A model generated the notes under the pieces. It ran no database searches. It saw only the letters and a list, made by a program, of their open reading frames with translations, and had not been told where the DNA came from. Of a DNA stretch of 16,585 bases, positions 7,318 to 13,640 are shown piece by piece. The stretch's first letter is position 1, and each line of letters opens with the position of its first letter. Position numbers and translations under genes: made by a program. The stretch is taken from assembly GCA_022573485.1 (NCBI GenBank), contig JACZTW010000040.1, forward strand, positions 1 through 16,585, in the 5' to 3' direction. The stretch comes from Planctomycetota bacterium (lineage in GTDB: Bacteria; Planctomycetota; Phycisphaerae; UBA1845; CAIVHJ01).

Positions 7318-8073
7318 CTATTTGAACTTGGTCTGGTTGGTCAAAATCCGGAACAAGCCCACGCCGCCGCGAACGATCAACGACAGCAGTAACAGGCACA
7401 GCAGGCAGCCGACCGAGAAATTGAGCAGGTCCCACAGGCCCTCAATCGCGCCTTCAGAAGTCTCGGCGAACCGGCCCACCACGCTGATGAGGACGCCGAT
7501 GAGCAGGACCGCGCCGATGGCGCCGCGATGCGCGCCCGGCATCGGCGCCATGCGCACGGTCAGGCAAATGATCAAGTACACAAAGAGCCACGTCTGCCAG
7601 TTCCGAAAGTCGCTGCTGAGGACGATGCCGGTCACGTGTTCGGCCACGCCGATGGTACTTCGCAGAAGCTCCCACGGCGAATTGAAGGTCAGCGGCAGCG
7701 TATTCGATGTCGATTCCGTCGGCATGGTCAGCACGTTCTGGCCGATCGTCGTCACGACCAGGTGGATCGCGAATCCGCAGGTCAACATGGGCAACAGGGC
7801 AATGAGCACCGGCCCGATGACGGGAATCTTCGGCTGCGAGGCCTTGCTCTTGGTGGTCTTGCTCTGGTCGGCGGTGGTCAAGAGGGCGGCGTTGTTGATC
7901 TGGGTGCCCGTGACGAGCATGCCGACGATCCGGCCGGCTTGGGCAATGAGAGTGCCGGGCAGCAAGACGATGTTGAGCACGTTCGGCTTCATCATCCCCG
8001 CCCACAACTGGTGCGTACCATATGCGGCAAAGACCAACACCATCAACCAAAAGACCATGGCGGCGTACAACAT
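7318..8073 (-). CDS. Multi-pass membrane protein of unknown function with a possible degenerate HExxH-like site
   Basis: I chose the ATG at 8073 (251 aa) over an upstream in-frame TTG at 8100 because GGAG (8080-8083) lies 6 nt before it. Hydrophobic segments are near residues 2-20, 32-55, 84-110, 160-178, 185-202 and 218-243, so about six membrane passes. Residues 39-56 (PGTLIAQAGRIVGMLVTG) align without gaps to the 'PGxxxHExxHxxxxxLTG' pattern of membrane metalloproteases, with A, Q and R where H, E and H would be. If that relation is real, the protein is catalytically dead. A soluble loop at about 65-83 is Lys/Ser-rich. It lies 42 bp upstream of yjbQ on the same strand, so the two may be co-transcribed. 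I do not recognise the family; function unknown. Confidence 0.8.
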   Translation of the reverse strand: MLYAAMVFWLMVLVFAAYGTHQLWAGMMKPNVLNIVLLPGTLIAQAGRIVGMLVTGTQINNAALLTTADQSKTTKSKASQPKIPVIGPVLIALLPMLTCGFAIHLVVTTIGQNVLTMPTESTSNTLPLTFNSPWELLRSTIGVAEHVTGIVLSSDFRNWQTWLFVYLIICLTVRMAPMPGAHRGAIGAVLLIGVLISVVGRFAETSEGAIEGLWDLLNFSVGCLLCLLLLSLIVRGGVGLFRILTNQTKFK

Positions 8074-8083
8074 GGCGTGCTCC

Positions 8084-8098
8084 GCGGGAGGCTCCCGC
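8084..8098 (-). other. GC-rich palindrome next to the ribosome binding site
   Basis: GCGGGAG (8084-8090) and CTCCCGC (8092-8098) are perfect complements around one central base. It directly abuts the GGAG (8080-8083) of the membrane-protein gene, so a stem in the leader could affect translation. It may instead be a dispersed palindromic repeat. Confidence 0.45.
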
Positions 8099-8172
8099 AA
8101 CCTGCCTGAAACATCTCGATCAACGATTGGGATATCGGAAAACGCACGGGATGGGGATCAATGGAACTAAGG

Positions 8173-8187
8173 CCAACGGAGCGTTGG
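8173..8187. other. 15-bp dyad in the divergent intergenic region
   Basis: CCAACG (8173-8178) and CGTTGG (8182-8187) form a perfect inverted repeat with a 3-bp centre. It lies between the divergent membrane-protein and permease genes, about 33 bp before the permease -10 box. It could be an operator; no regulator is identified. Confidence 0.35.
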
Positions 8188-8219
8188 ATTTATAGTGTCG
8201 TTTGGGCGGATGATCCGGC

Positions 8220-8225
8220 TATAAT
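8220..8225 (+). promoter_or_regulatory. Consensus -10 box before the FtsX-type permease
   Basis: A perfect TATAAT lies 60 bp upstream of the start codon. No -35 box is convincing at 16-18 bp (TGTCGT is the best at 18). The leader would be about 54 nt. Confidence 0.45.
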
Positions 8226-8285
8226 GGAGTTTTGGGCGGGGTGGCCGCTGGGGGCCGTCATTATCCGCAACAGTGAGGTCGTTTC

Positions 8286-9581
8286 GTGAATCTGTTCCTC
8301 TTCGAAACTATCCGCCTGGGGGTTCGCAACCTCCGGCTGCATATGTTGCGGTCCATGCTGACCGTGCTGGGCATCATCTTCGGCGTGGCTGCCGTCATTT
8401 GCATGTTGTCGATCAGCGAGGGCGCCTCGGCAGACGAATTGAGGCTGATCGAGCTGATGGGCACGAAGAACATCATCGTGCAATCGGTTCGCCCCCAGCA
8501 AGCCGCTCAAGTGGCGGAGGGCCAGAACACGGCCATGCTGGAATTCGGCATCAAGCGCCGCGATATGAAGATCATCCAGAAGACGATTCCGCACTTGGTC
8601 GATGTCATTCCATTGCGCGAAGTCGCCTACGAAGTCACGTATCACGACAAGAAATTCGCAGCCCCGGTGATCGGCACGTCGAACACGCTGTTCGACAACG
8701 TCAATCTCGAGATTCAGCCCGGCGGCCGGGCGCTCACGGAGCAGGATCTCAAAGCGCGCGCCAAGGTCTGCGTCATCGGAGACGACATCGCCAAAGCTCT
8801 GTTCCCGCTGCTGGACCCGATCGGCGAGTCGCTGTTTGCTCAGAATCCGGGCACGGGGGGAATTCCGTATCGTGTCATCGGCGTGATCAGCCCGGTCAAG
8901 ACTGCCGGCGCCCCGGCCCGCGGCACGCAGGAGCGCAATTTCAATCGAGAGATTTACATCCCGCTGACCACCGCCAACGATCGCTACGGCGATATGATCC
9001 TCAAGCGTGCCAGCGGCACGCGCGAGTTTCTAAAAGTGGAATTGAGCGGCTTGTTTGTCGTCGTCAATAAAGTCGAAAATGTGCTGATGGTCTCGAAGAT
9101 GGTCGCACGGGTCTTCGAGAAGACGCACGACAAGCAGGATTACGACATCCGCGTACCGCTCGCCAATCTGGAGCAGGCCGAGCGCAAGAAGCGGAACCAG
9201 CAACTCGTTCTCGGCATCATCGCCGCCGTGTCCTTGCTGGTCGGCGGGATCGGCATTATGAACATCATGCTCGCCAGCGTTACTGAGCGAACCCGCGAGA
9301 TCGGCATTCGCCGAGCCCTGGGTGCCAAGCAGCGCCACATCGCCATGCAGTTCCTGGTCGAGACCGTCGTGCTGTCCACACTGGGCGGCCTCGTCGGCGT
9401 GCTGTTGGGCTGCGCCGGTGCCGTGGTCATCACACGGCTGGTCGACTGGGAGACCATCGTCCGTCTGTGGACCGTGGTGATCAGCTTTGGCCTGTCCGTG
9501 CTCATCGGCATATTCTTCGGAATGTACCCGGCGATCCGCGCCTCGAAGCTGGACCCGATCGAAGCGCTCCGATATGAGTAG
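8286..9581 (+). CDS. MacB/FtsX-type ABC transporter permease
   Basis: A 431-aa inner-membrane permease. It starts at GTG with TGAGG 7 nt upstream. Residues 18-45 form the first membrane helix, residues about 50-300 the extracytoplasmic MacB-type domain, and residues about 305-425 an FtsX domain with three helices. The motif GGIGIMNIMLASVTERTREIG (from about residue 318) followed by RRALGAKQRHI is diagnostic of this family, and the C-terminal PAIRASKLDPIEALRYE is the usual ending. Such permeases work with an ATPase (MacB/LolD type) in mechanotransmission, export of small molecules or lipoprotein handling. No ATP-binding gene or HlyD-type adaptor flanks it here, so its partner must be encoded elsewhere. 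The N-terminus begins directly at the membrane helix, so this is not a fused MacB. Substrate unknown. Confidence 0.93.
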   Translation: MNLFLFETIRLGVRNLRLHMLRSMLTVLGIIFGVAAVICMLSISEGASADELRLIELMGTKNIIVQSVRPQQAAQVAEGQNTAMLEFGIKRRDMKIIQKTIPHLVDVIPLREVAYEVTYHDKKFAAPVIGTSNTLFDNVNLEIQPGGRALTEQDLKARAKVCVIGDDIAKALFPLLDPIGESLFAQNPGTGGIPYRVIGVISPVKTAGAPARGTQERNFNREIYIPLTTANDRYGDMILKRASGTREFLKVELSGLFVVVNKVENVLMVSKMVARVFEKTHDKQDYDIRVPLANLEQAERKKRNQQLVLGIIAAVSLLVGGIGIMNIMLASVTERTREIGIRRALGAKQRHIAMQFLVETVVLSTLGGLVGVLLGCAGAVVITRLVDWETIVRLWTVVISFGLSVLIGIFFGMYPAIRASKLDPIEALRYE

Positions 9582-9714
9582 TCCCGCATGGCGAGAGAGT
9601 CGGAGTGCTCGGCAGGGGACCGCGTGTTCGACCCTGATTTCCCGGAATCGCGATCTCGTGCGGCTGTATTATCGGAATTGCAAACCAAGTCGATTCAGAA
9701 TGCTCTAATTGTAC

Positions 9715-9742
9715 TTGCATCTTGGAAAATCCGTGCTATATT
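9715..9742 (+). promoter_or_regulatory. Extended -10 promoter of the sigma-factor gene
   Basis: TTGCAT (9715-9720), a 16-bp spacer, then TGC-TATATT (9734-9742). The TG one base before the -10 box is the extended -10 motif, which would compensate for the moderate -35. The expected start of transcription is near 9749, about 275 nt before the ATG. Confidence 0.55.
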
Positions 9743-9923
9743 TGAAAGTGAATTAGTCTCATAGTTTCATCCACACATCCTCCCCCCGCGAAAACTAGGC
9801 GAACGACGCAATTCTCGTTTGAAGAGAGTTGTTTCGGCTGCGCGGTGTCGGGATGAGAATGTGTATGAAGCGTCACGCTTTCCGTAACCAATTGGGTTGC
9901 AGAAACTTGAGTACGAGAGGAGA

Positions 9924-9946
9924 GCGCTTGCCAAGGAGGCGAGTGC
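9924..9946 (+). ncRNA. Stem-loop with AAGGA loop in the sigma leader (candidate cis-regulatory element)
   Basis: GCGCTTGCC (9924-9932) pairs with GGCGAGTGC (9938-9946) over 9 bp, two of them G-U, around the loop AAGGA. The loop looks like part of a ribosome binding site. It is one of at least six stems in this leader. Calling it regulatory is an inference from structure alone. Confidence 0.35.
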
Positions 9947-10022
9947 AATAATGCTGTGTCCGGCGGACATCCCATAATAGGGATGAGCTGCCATTTAGCC
10001 CACGGAGGCTGAGGAGAACGGC

Positions 10023-11009
10023 ATGGTGTCAACTGGCACGACGAAGGAGGTAAGTCGTCCGGGGGATCGGTTCATCCCCTCCGTACGGCCGCCGCGGAAG
10101 AGGTTCCTGGATTCGCTCGATCGGGCAGACCAGAAGTTGTTCGAGAAGCACCTGCACGAGCCGGCCGAATATGTGTACTCTCGCAAGTTCAAGTTGGCCC
10201 GAACCGAGCGCGAGTTTTTCGGCAAGACCGGAGCTGCGGCTGCACTCAAGAAGTGCTCCAAGGCCGACTTGACCACGCCGGACAGCGACAAGATGGGCTC
10301 CGCCGGGCCTTCCCATACCGCTGAAACCGAACGATTCCTCTTTGACCGTTATAATTACGTACGCTATCGAATCTACAACATCCTCCAGGCGCACGCCGAC
10401 CGTGTTTTCCCGGTCAAGGCGTCGCGCGACTTTCTGCTCTGGGCCCGCCGCGCTCACCAATTGCGCAGCGAGATCATCCAAAGGAACATGCCTCTGGTCA
10501 TGTCCATGATCAAACGATCGCGGCTGGCCGGACTGGATTACAACGACATGATCAGCGAGGGCAATCTCGCCCTGATCCGCAGCGTGGAGAAGTTTGACAC
10601 GGCACGCGGCTTCAAGTTCAGCACCTATTCCTGCCGGGCGATTCTCAAGAGCTTCTCGCGACTGGCCATGCGAACGGGTCGGTATCGCGGGATGTTTCCC
10701 GTCGAACTGACCACGGAACTGGAGAAGAGCGATTACATCGAGCGCAAGCGGATCGCGGCGGAAGAGGATTTCGTGGACGATTTGAAACTCATCCTGACCG
10801 CCAATCTGGCCCACCTCAATGAGGTCGAAAATACGGTCATCCGGGAGCGTTTTGCATTGGACACCATCGCCGACGACGAGCCGCACCTCAAGACGCTGGA
10901 GCAGGTCGGCCGGATCATCGGCGTGACCAAGGAGCGCGTTCGGCAGATTCAAAACAAAGCCCTGAAGAAGATCAAAGTGGCCCTCGAAGACGACGTGGTC
11001 GCCGCCTGA
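10023..11009 (+). CDS. Sigma-70 family RNA polymerase sigma factor, atypical
   Basis: A 328-aa cytoplasmic transcription factor. The ATG has GAGGAG 6 nt upstream. Region 2 lies at residues about 146-212 (RNMPLVMSMIKRSRLAGLDYNDMISEGNLALIRSVEKFD, then GFKFSTYSCRAILKSFSR). Region 4 with its helix-turn-helix lies at about 256-318 (LEQVGRIIGVTKERVRQIQ, then NKALKKIK). In region 2.3 the two adjacent tryptophans of primary sigma factors (TYATWWIRQA) are replaced by Arg-Ala (TYSCRAILKS). Only about 43 residues separate regions 2 and 4, so region 3 is short or missing. The 145-residue N-terminal part is basic and of no recognised family. These traits argue for an alternative, lineage-specific sigma factor. 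Its long leader suggests post-transcriptional control. No anti-sigma factor is adjacent. Confidence 0.93.
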   Translation: MVSTGTTKEVSRPGDRFIPSVRPPRKRFLDSLDRADQKLFEKHLHEPAEYVYSRKFKLARTEREFFGKTGAAAALKKCSKADLTTPDSDKMGSAGPSHTAETERFLFDRYNYVRYRIYNILQAHADRVFPVKASRDFLLWARRAHQLRSEIIQRNMPLVMSMIKRSRLAGLDYNDMISEGNLALIRSVEKFDTARGFKFSTYSCRAILKSFSRLAMRTGRYRGMFPVELTTELEKSDYIERKRIAAEEDFVDDLKLILTANLAHLNEVENTVIRERFALDTIADDEPHLKTLEQVGRIIGVTKERVRQIQNKALKKIKVALEDDVVAA

Positions 11010-11035
11010 GGCGAACGCTTACCACAACATCCCAG

Positions 11036-11070
11036 GCCCGCAGTCGCCCCTGGACGGCTGTGGGCTTTTT
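11036..11070 (+). terminator. Intrinsic terminator of the sigma-factor gene
   Basis: GCCCGCAGTCG (11036-11046) pairs with CGGCTGTGGGC (11055-11065), 11 bp with two G-U pairs, around an 8-nt loop; TTTTT follows at 11066-11070. It lies 27 nt after the stop codon. Confidence 0.85.
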
Positions 11071-11100
11071 GGATTTCAACTTCATGGTTGGCAGAGCGTT

Positions 11101-11119
11101 AGGCCCTCTGCGCGGGCCT
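11101..11119. other. Inverted repeat upstream of the beta-propeller lipoprotein
   Basis: AGGCCC (11101-11106) and GGGCCT (11114-11119) are perfect inverted copies with a 7-bp spacer, about 30 bp before the proposed promoter. No T-run follows, so it is not a terminator; it may be a binding site or chance in GC-rich DNA. Confidence 0.3.
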
Positions 11120-11147
11120 CGGCGGACCTCGGGCCGGGTGTAAAGAC

Positions 11148-11175
11148 TTGCCCGGACACTCGGATCGGCCATACT
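11148..11175 (+). promoter_or_regulatory. Weak promoter candidate for the beta-propeller lipoprotein
   Basis: TTGCCC (11148-11153), a 16-bp spacer and CATACT (11170-11175) give a modest match to -35 and -10. The leader would be about 70 nt. It is supported mainly by its place after the terminator at 11036-11070. Confidence 0.3.
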
Positions 11176-11249
11176 TAGGGAGGCAGAGGGAGCGAGCGGG
11201 TCTCCTCTCGAAGTTCGGCGACACAGGCATTTAGTGAGGAGAATGCGTC

Positions 11250-13403
11250 ATGTGCAGGCAAGGCAGGATGGTATGGATCGGCGCGGTGCTTTTGGCGCTG
11301 TTGGCCGGATGCGGCAATCTCGGTTGGATCGATCTGACCTTTCAACCCAACGCGGACCGCAAAGATAGCGGTGAGGCCAACCTCAGGCGCATCAACTCCG
11401 CCGAAGGCTGGATCGAGTTTTTCCGAGATCAAATCAACGCCCGCCGGGAACAGCTTTACGGCCGAGATGGGGATTTTCTCATTCTGGAAGCGGATCTTTT
11501 TCTGGGCGGTGCGCCCGCGCCCGTGGCCCAGACAGCACCGGCTGCTGATGGCGGCGCCGTATCGGACGATTCGGGAGTGGGTGGTCCCGGATTCTCGAAC
11601 ACCAATGTTCAGGAGATCGGCGTCGATGAGGCGGATGTCGTCAAGACCGACGGGCAGTACATCTACATGCTGGTGGGCTCAGAGCTGCGCATCATCCAAG
11701 CCTATCCCGCGAGCGAATTGCAGGAACTCGCCTCCGTTCCGCTGGACGGCTCAAGCTGGTCAAATTCCCAACTGTACCTCAATGCCGATCGCGTCATCGC
11801 AATCACTCAGCCGCAACAGGTCTACCTCGATGATCCGATAATCCTCCTGGGCGGCGGCGCTGTGGATGACGGCCGGGAGGACGAACCGCGCGCCATACAA
11901 TCGCCCGTGGAGCTAATCGAAGAGTACGGTCTGTATTATGAGCATCAAAAGACCAATGTCGCGGTGATCGACGTTTCGGACGCCGCAATGCCGGTGATCG
12001 AAGCGCAATGGACGCTCGACGGCTATTATGTGGACAGCCGTATGATCGACGGCGTGCTGCACATCGTTCTCAATCAATCGCCGTACATCCCATTCGATCT
12101 GGAGCCCGCGACGATCACGACCGACAACATCGAGAAGTTCATTCCCGCCTACGGCGTTTCGTTCGCGGACGGTTCGCAGGACTCGGGCACGCTGGTGTCG
12201 TGGGGTGATTTCTATCGCCCCGCCGATCCCGACGGCTATAACATCACATCCGTGGTTTCGATTGACACCACCAACCCGAGAGCGGAATTCGGATCGGTCG
12301 CCATTATGGCGGATCCGGGCACGGTCTATGCCTCGACCACCGCGCTGTACCTCACCGACCCGGACTATGACTACTTTGGCGACTGGCGCGAGACGCTCGA
12401 CATCCACAAGTTCGCCCTGACCAAAGGCGGCGCCGTGTATTCCGCCAGCGGTTCGGTCGAGGGCCGGCTGGTGAATCAGTTTGCGCTGGGGGAGTATCAG
12501 GACCACCTTCGCGTCGCGACCACCACCGGCTGGCCTTGGGCGTGGGACGCACAGACATCGACCAACAACGTGTTCGTGCTGGCGACCGACGGCGACACAC
12601 TGAAGACCGTCGGTTCCATCACGGGCCTGGCGCCGGGCGAGCAAATCTACTCCGCCCGCTTCCTGGGCGAACGGGGCTTCATGGTCACTTTCCGGCAGAT
12701 CGATCCGCTCTTCGCGCTCGACTTGTCGAACCCCGCAGATCCGAGAGTCGCCGGCGAACTCAAGATCACCGGCTTCTCAGAGTACATTCATCCCCTGGAC
12801 GAAGATCATTTGTTGACGCTGGGCCGGGCGGGCACCGACGAGGGCTTCATCGAGGGCCTGCAACTTTCGATCTTCGACGTCAGCGACCTGAGTAACCCGC
12901 AACTCGTGACCACGAAGCAAATCGGCGGTCCGGGCACCTATTCCGAAGCGGAATACAATCACAAAGCCATAACGTTCTATCCGCAGGAGAACCTTCTGGC
13001 CCTGCCGGTGCAGATCTACGGCGATTTCTGGGAGTATGAGACTTCGGCCGTGCAAGTGTATCATGTGACGCCGCAGGATGGCATCACGCTTCGCGGCCAG
13101 ATTTCGACCGAGCCCAATGCGGCAGCGGAATACCCCAGCTACTGGGGCTGGTCGCGCGGCCTGTTCATCGACGACAGGGTCTATGCCGTCACAGAAATCA
13201 GCGTGCAAGCTGCCTCGCTCGATAACCCCGGTGATGTCACTCAGAGCATCGAAATCGAAGGCTCCTCGAGCGTGTTCGATGGAGGCTTCGACGATATCAT
13301 CGTCCTGCCGGCGGGCGAGGATGACGCGGGCTCGTCCGATTCGGGCTCGTCCGAAGGAGGCTCGGCCGGCGAGACCGACGCGAGCGAGGGAATCGAGATC
13401 TGA
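11250..13403 (+). CDS. Lipoprotein with C-terminal beta-propeller domain (Beta_propel, COG4880 type)
   Basis: A 717-aa predicted lipoprotein. The ATG has GAGGAG 8 nt upstream, and the lipobox LLAGC gives lipidated Cys21. Residues 22-110 are a linker with a short helical part (44-70). The family signature NTNVQEIGVDEADVVKTDG, followed by QYIY (117-139), opens the beta-propeller. Further family traits are the VSIDTTNP and YSARFLGERGFMVTF segments, the LDLSNPADPRVAGELKITGFSEYIHP stretch, and the ISIFDVSDLSNPQL-like strand near the end. The tail (about residues 690-717) is a low-complexity Ser/Gly/Glu/Asp stretch. Proteins of this family are secreted or envelope-bound in bacteria and archaea, distantly related to WD-40, and have no established reaction. 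The gene stands alone between a terminator and the next promoter. No catalytic site was recognised. Confidence 0.92.
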   Translation: MCRQGRMVWIGAVLLALLAGCGNLGWIDLTFQPNADRKDSGEANLRRINSAEGWIEFFRDQINARREQLYGRDGDFLILEADLFLGGAPAPVAQTAPAADGGAVSDDSGVGGPGFSNTNVQEIGVDEADVVKTDGQYIYMLVGSELRIIQAYPASELQELASVPLDGSSWSNSQLYLNADRVIAITQPQQVYLDDPIILLGGGAVDDGREDEPRAIQSPVELIEEYGLYYEHQKTNVAVIDVSDAAMPVIEAQWTLDGYYVDSRMIDGVLHIVLNQSPYIPFDLEPATITTDNIEKFIPAYGVSFADGSQDSGTLVSWGDFYRPADPDGYNITSVVSIDTTNPRAEFGSVAIMADPGTVYASTTALYLTDPDYDYFGDWRETLDIHKFALTKGGAVYSASGSVEGRLVNQFALGEYQDHLRVATTTGWPWAWDAQTSTNNVFVLATDGDTLKTVGSITGLAPGEQIYSARFLGERGFMVTFRQIDPLFALDLSNPADPRVAGELKITGFSEYIHPLDEDHLLTLGRAGTDEGFIEGLQLSIFDVSDLSNPQLVTTKQIGGPGTYSEAEYNHKAITFYPQENLLALPVQIYGDFWEYETSAVQVYHVTPQDGITLRGQISTEPNAAAEYPSYWGWSRGLFIDDRVYAVTEISVQAASLDNPGDVTQSIEIEGSSSVFDGGFDDIIVLPAGEDDAGSSDSGSSEGGSAGETDASEGIEI

Positions 13404-13408
13404 CACCA

Positions 13409-13465
13409 CTGCTAAACGACGAAGTCAAATCGAAACACCCCACCCGTTGGCTTGCCGTTTAGCAG
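13409..13465 (+). other. 10-bp inverted repeat after the beta-propeller gene
   Basis: CTGCTAAACG (13409-13418) and CGTTTAGCAG (13456-13465) are perfect inverted copies separated by 37 bp, starting 5 bp after the stop codon. It may form the 3' hairpin of the transcript. No T-run follows the second arm, so it is not a standard terminator. Confidence 0.45.
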
Positions 13466-13556
13466 CCTTGGCCAAGCGGATCAGTCTGTGAGTGCGATGC
13501 ACGGAGCGGCAGACGATCTGTCAGGCACGACACGTCCTTACGAAGGTTGACAACAG

Positions 13557-13584
13557 TTGCCATGCCGCGTCCAGCGCTTATACT
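13557..13584 (+). promoter_or_regulatory. Sigma-70-type promoter of the MFS transporter gene
   Basis: TTGCCA (13557-13562), a 16-bp spacer and TATACT (13579-13584): each hexamer has five of six consensus bases. Transcription would begin near 13591, giving a leader of about 50 nt. Confidence 0.65.
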
Positions 13585-13640
13585 GCGCTGCTGTTGTACT
13601 GGGTCTGGCCTGATTAACTGCACCAACCGGATCGTGACGC

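Larger units (their letters stand above)
9582..10022 (+). other. Gene-free stretch with promoter and long structured leader of the sigma gene
   Basis: A 441-bp stretch. After an unremarkable 130 bp comes an extended -10 promoter (9715-9742). The presumed leader (about 9749-10022) contains hairpins at 9808-9832, 9868-9880, 9884-9900, 9924-9946 and 9958-9968, and the perfect CATCCC-ATAATA-GGGATG at 9968-9985 (sharing one base with the stem before it), then the GAGGAG ribosome binding site at 10011-10016. Three short frames, 9853-9951, 9951-9977 and 9983-10012, follow one another. No tRNA or known riboswitch was recognised. Confidence 0.6.

Noticed and set aside
8190..8645. 151-aa minus-strand frame overlapping the permease start
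   Set aside because: It is rich in His, Gln and Asp as is usual for shadows of membrane-protein genes, and the plus-strand FtsX gene is certain.
9600..9680. Possible tRNA because of a GTTCGACCC segment
   Set aside because: The flanking bases do not form a T-arm, and no acceptor stem or anticodon arm can be drawn.
10029..10952. 307-aa minus-strand frame opposite the sigma factor
   Set aside because: It is the reverse complement of a clear sigma-70 gene, has no ribosome binding site or recognisable domain, and arises from GC-rich codon bias.
13547..13584. TTGACA at 13547 as the -35 box of the MFS promoter
   Set aside because: The spacing to TATACT would be 26 bp; TTGCCA at 13557 with a 16-bp spacer fits better.
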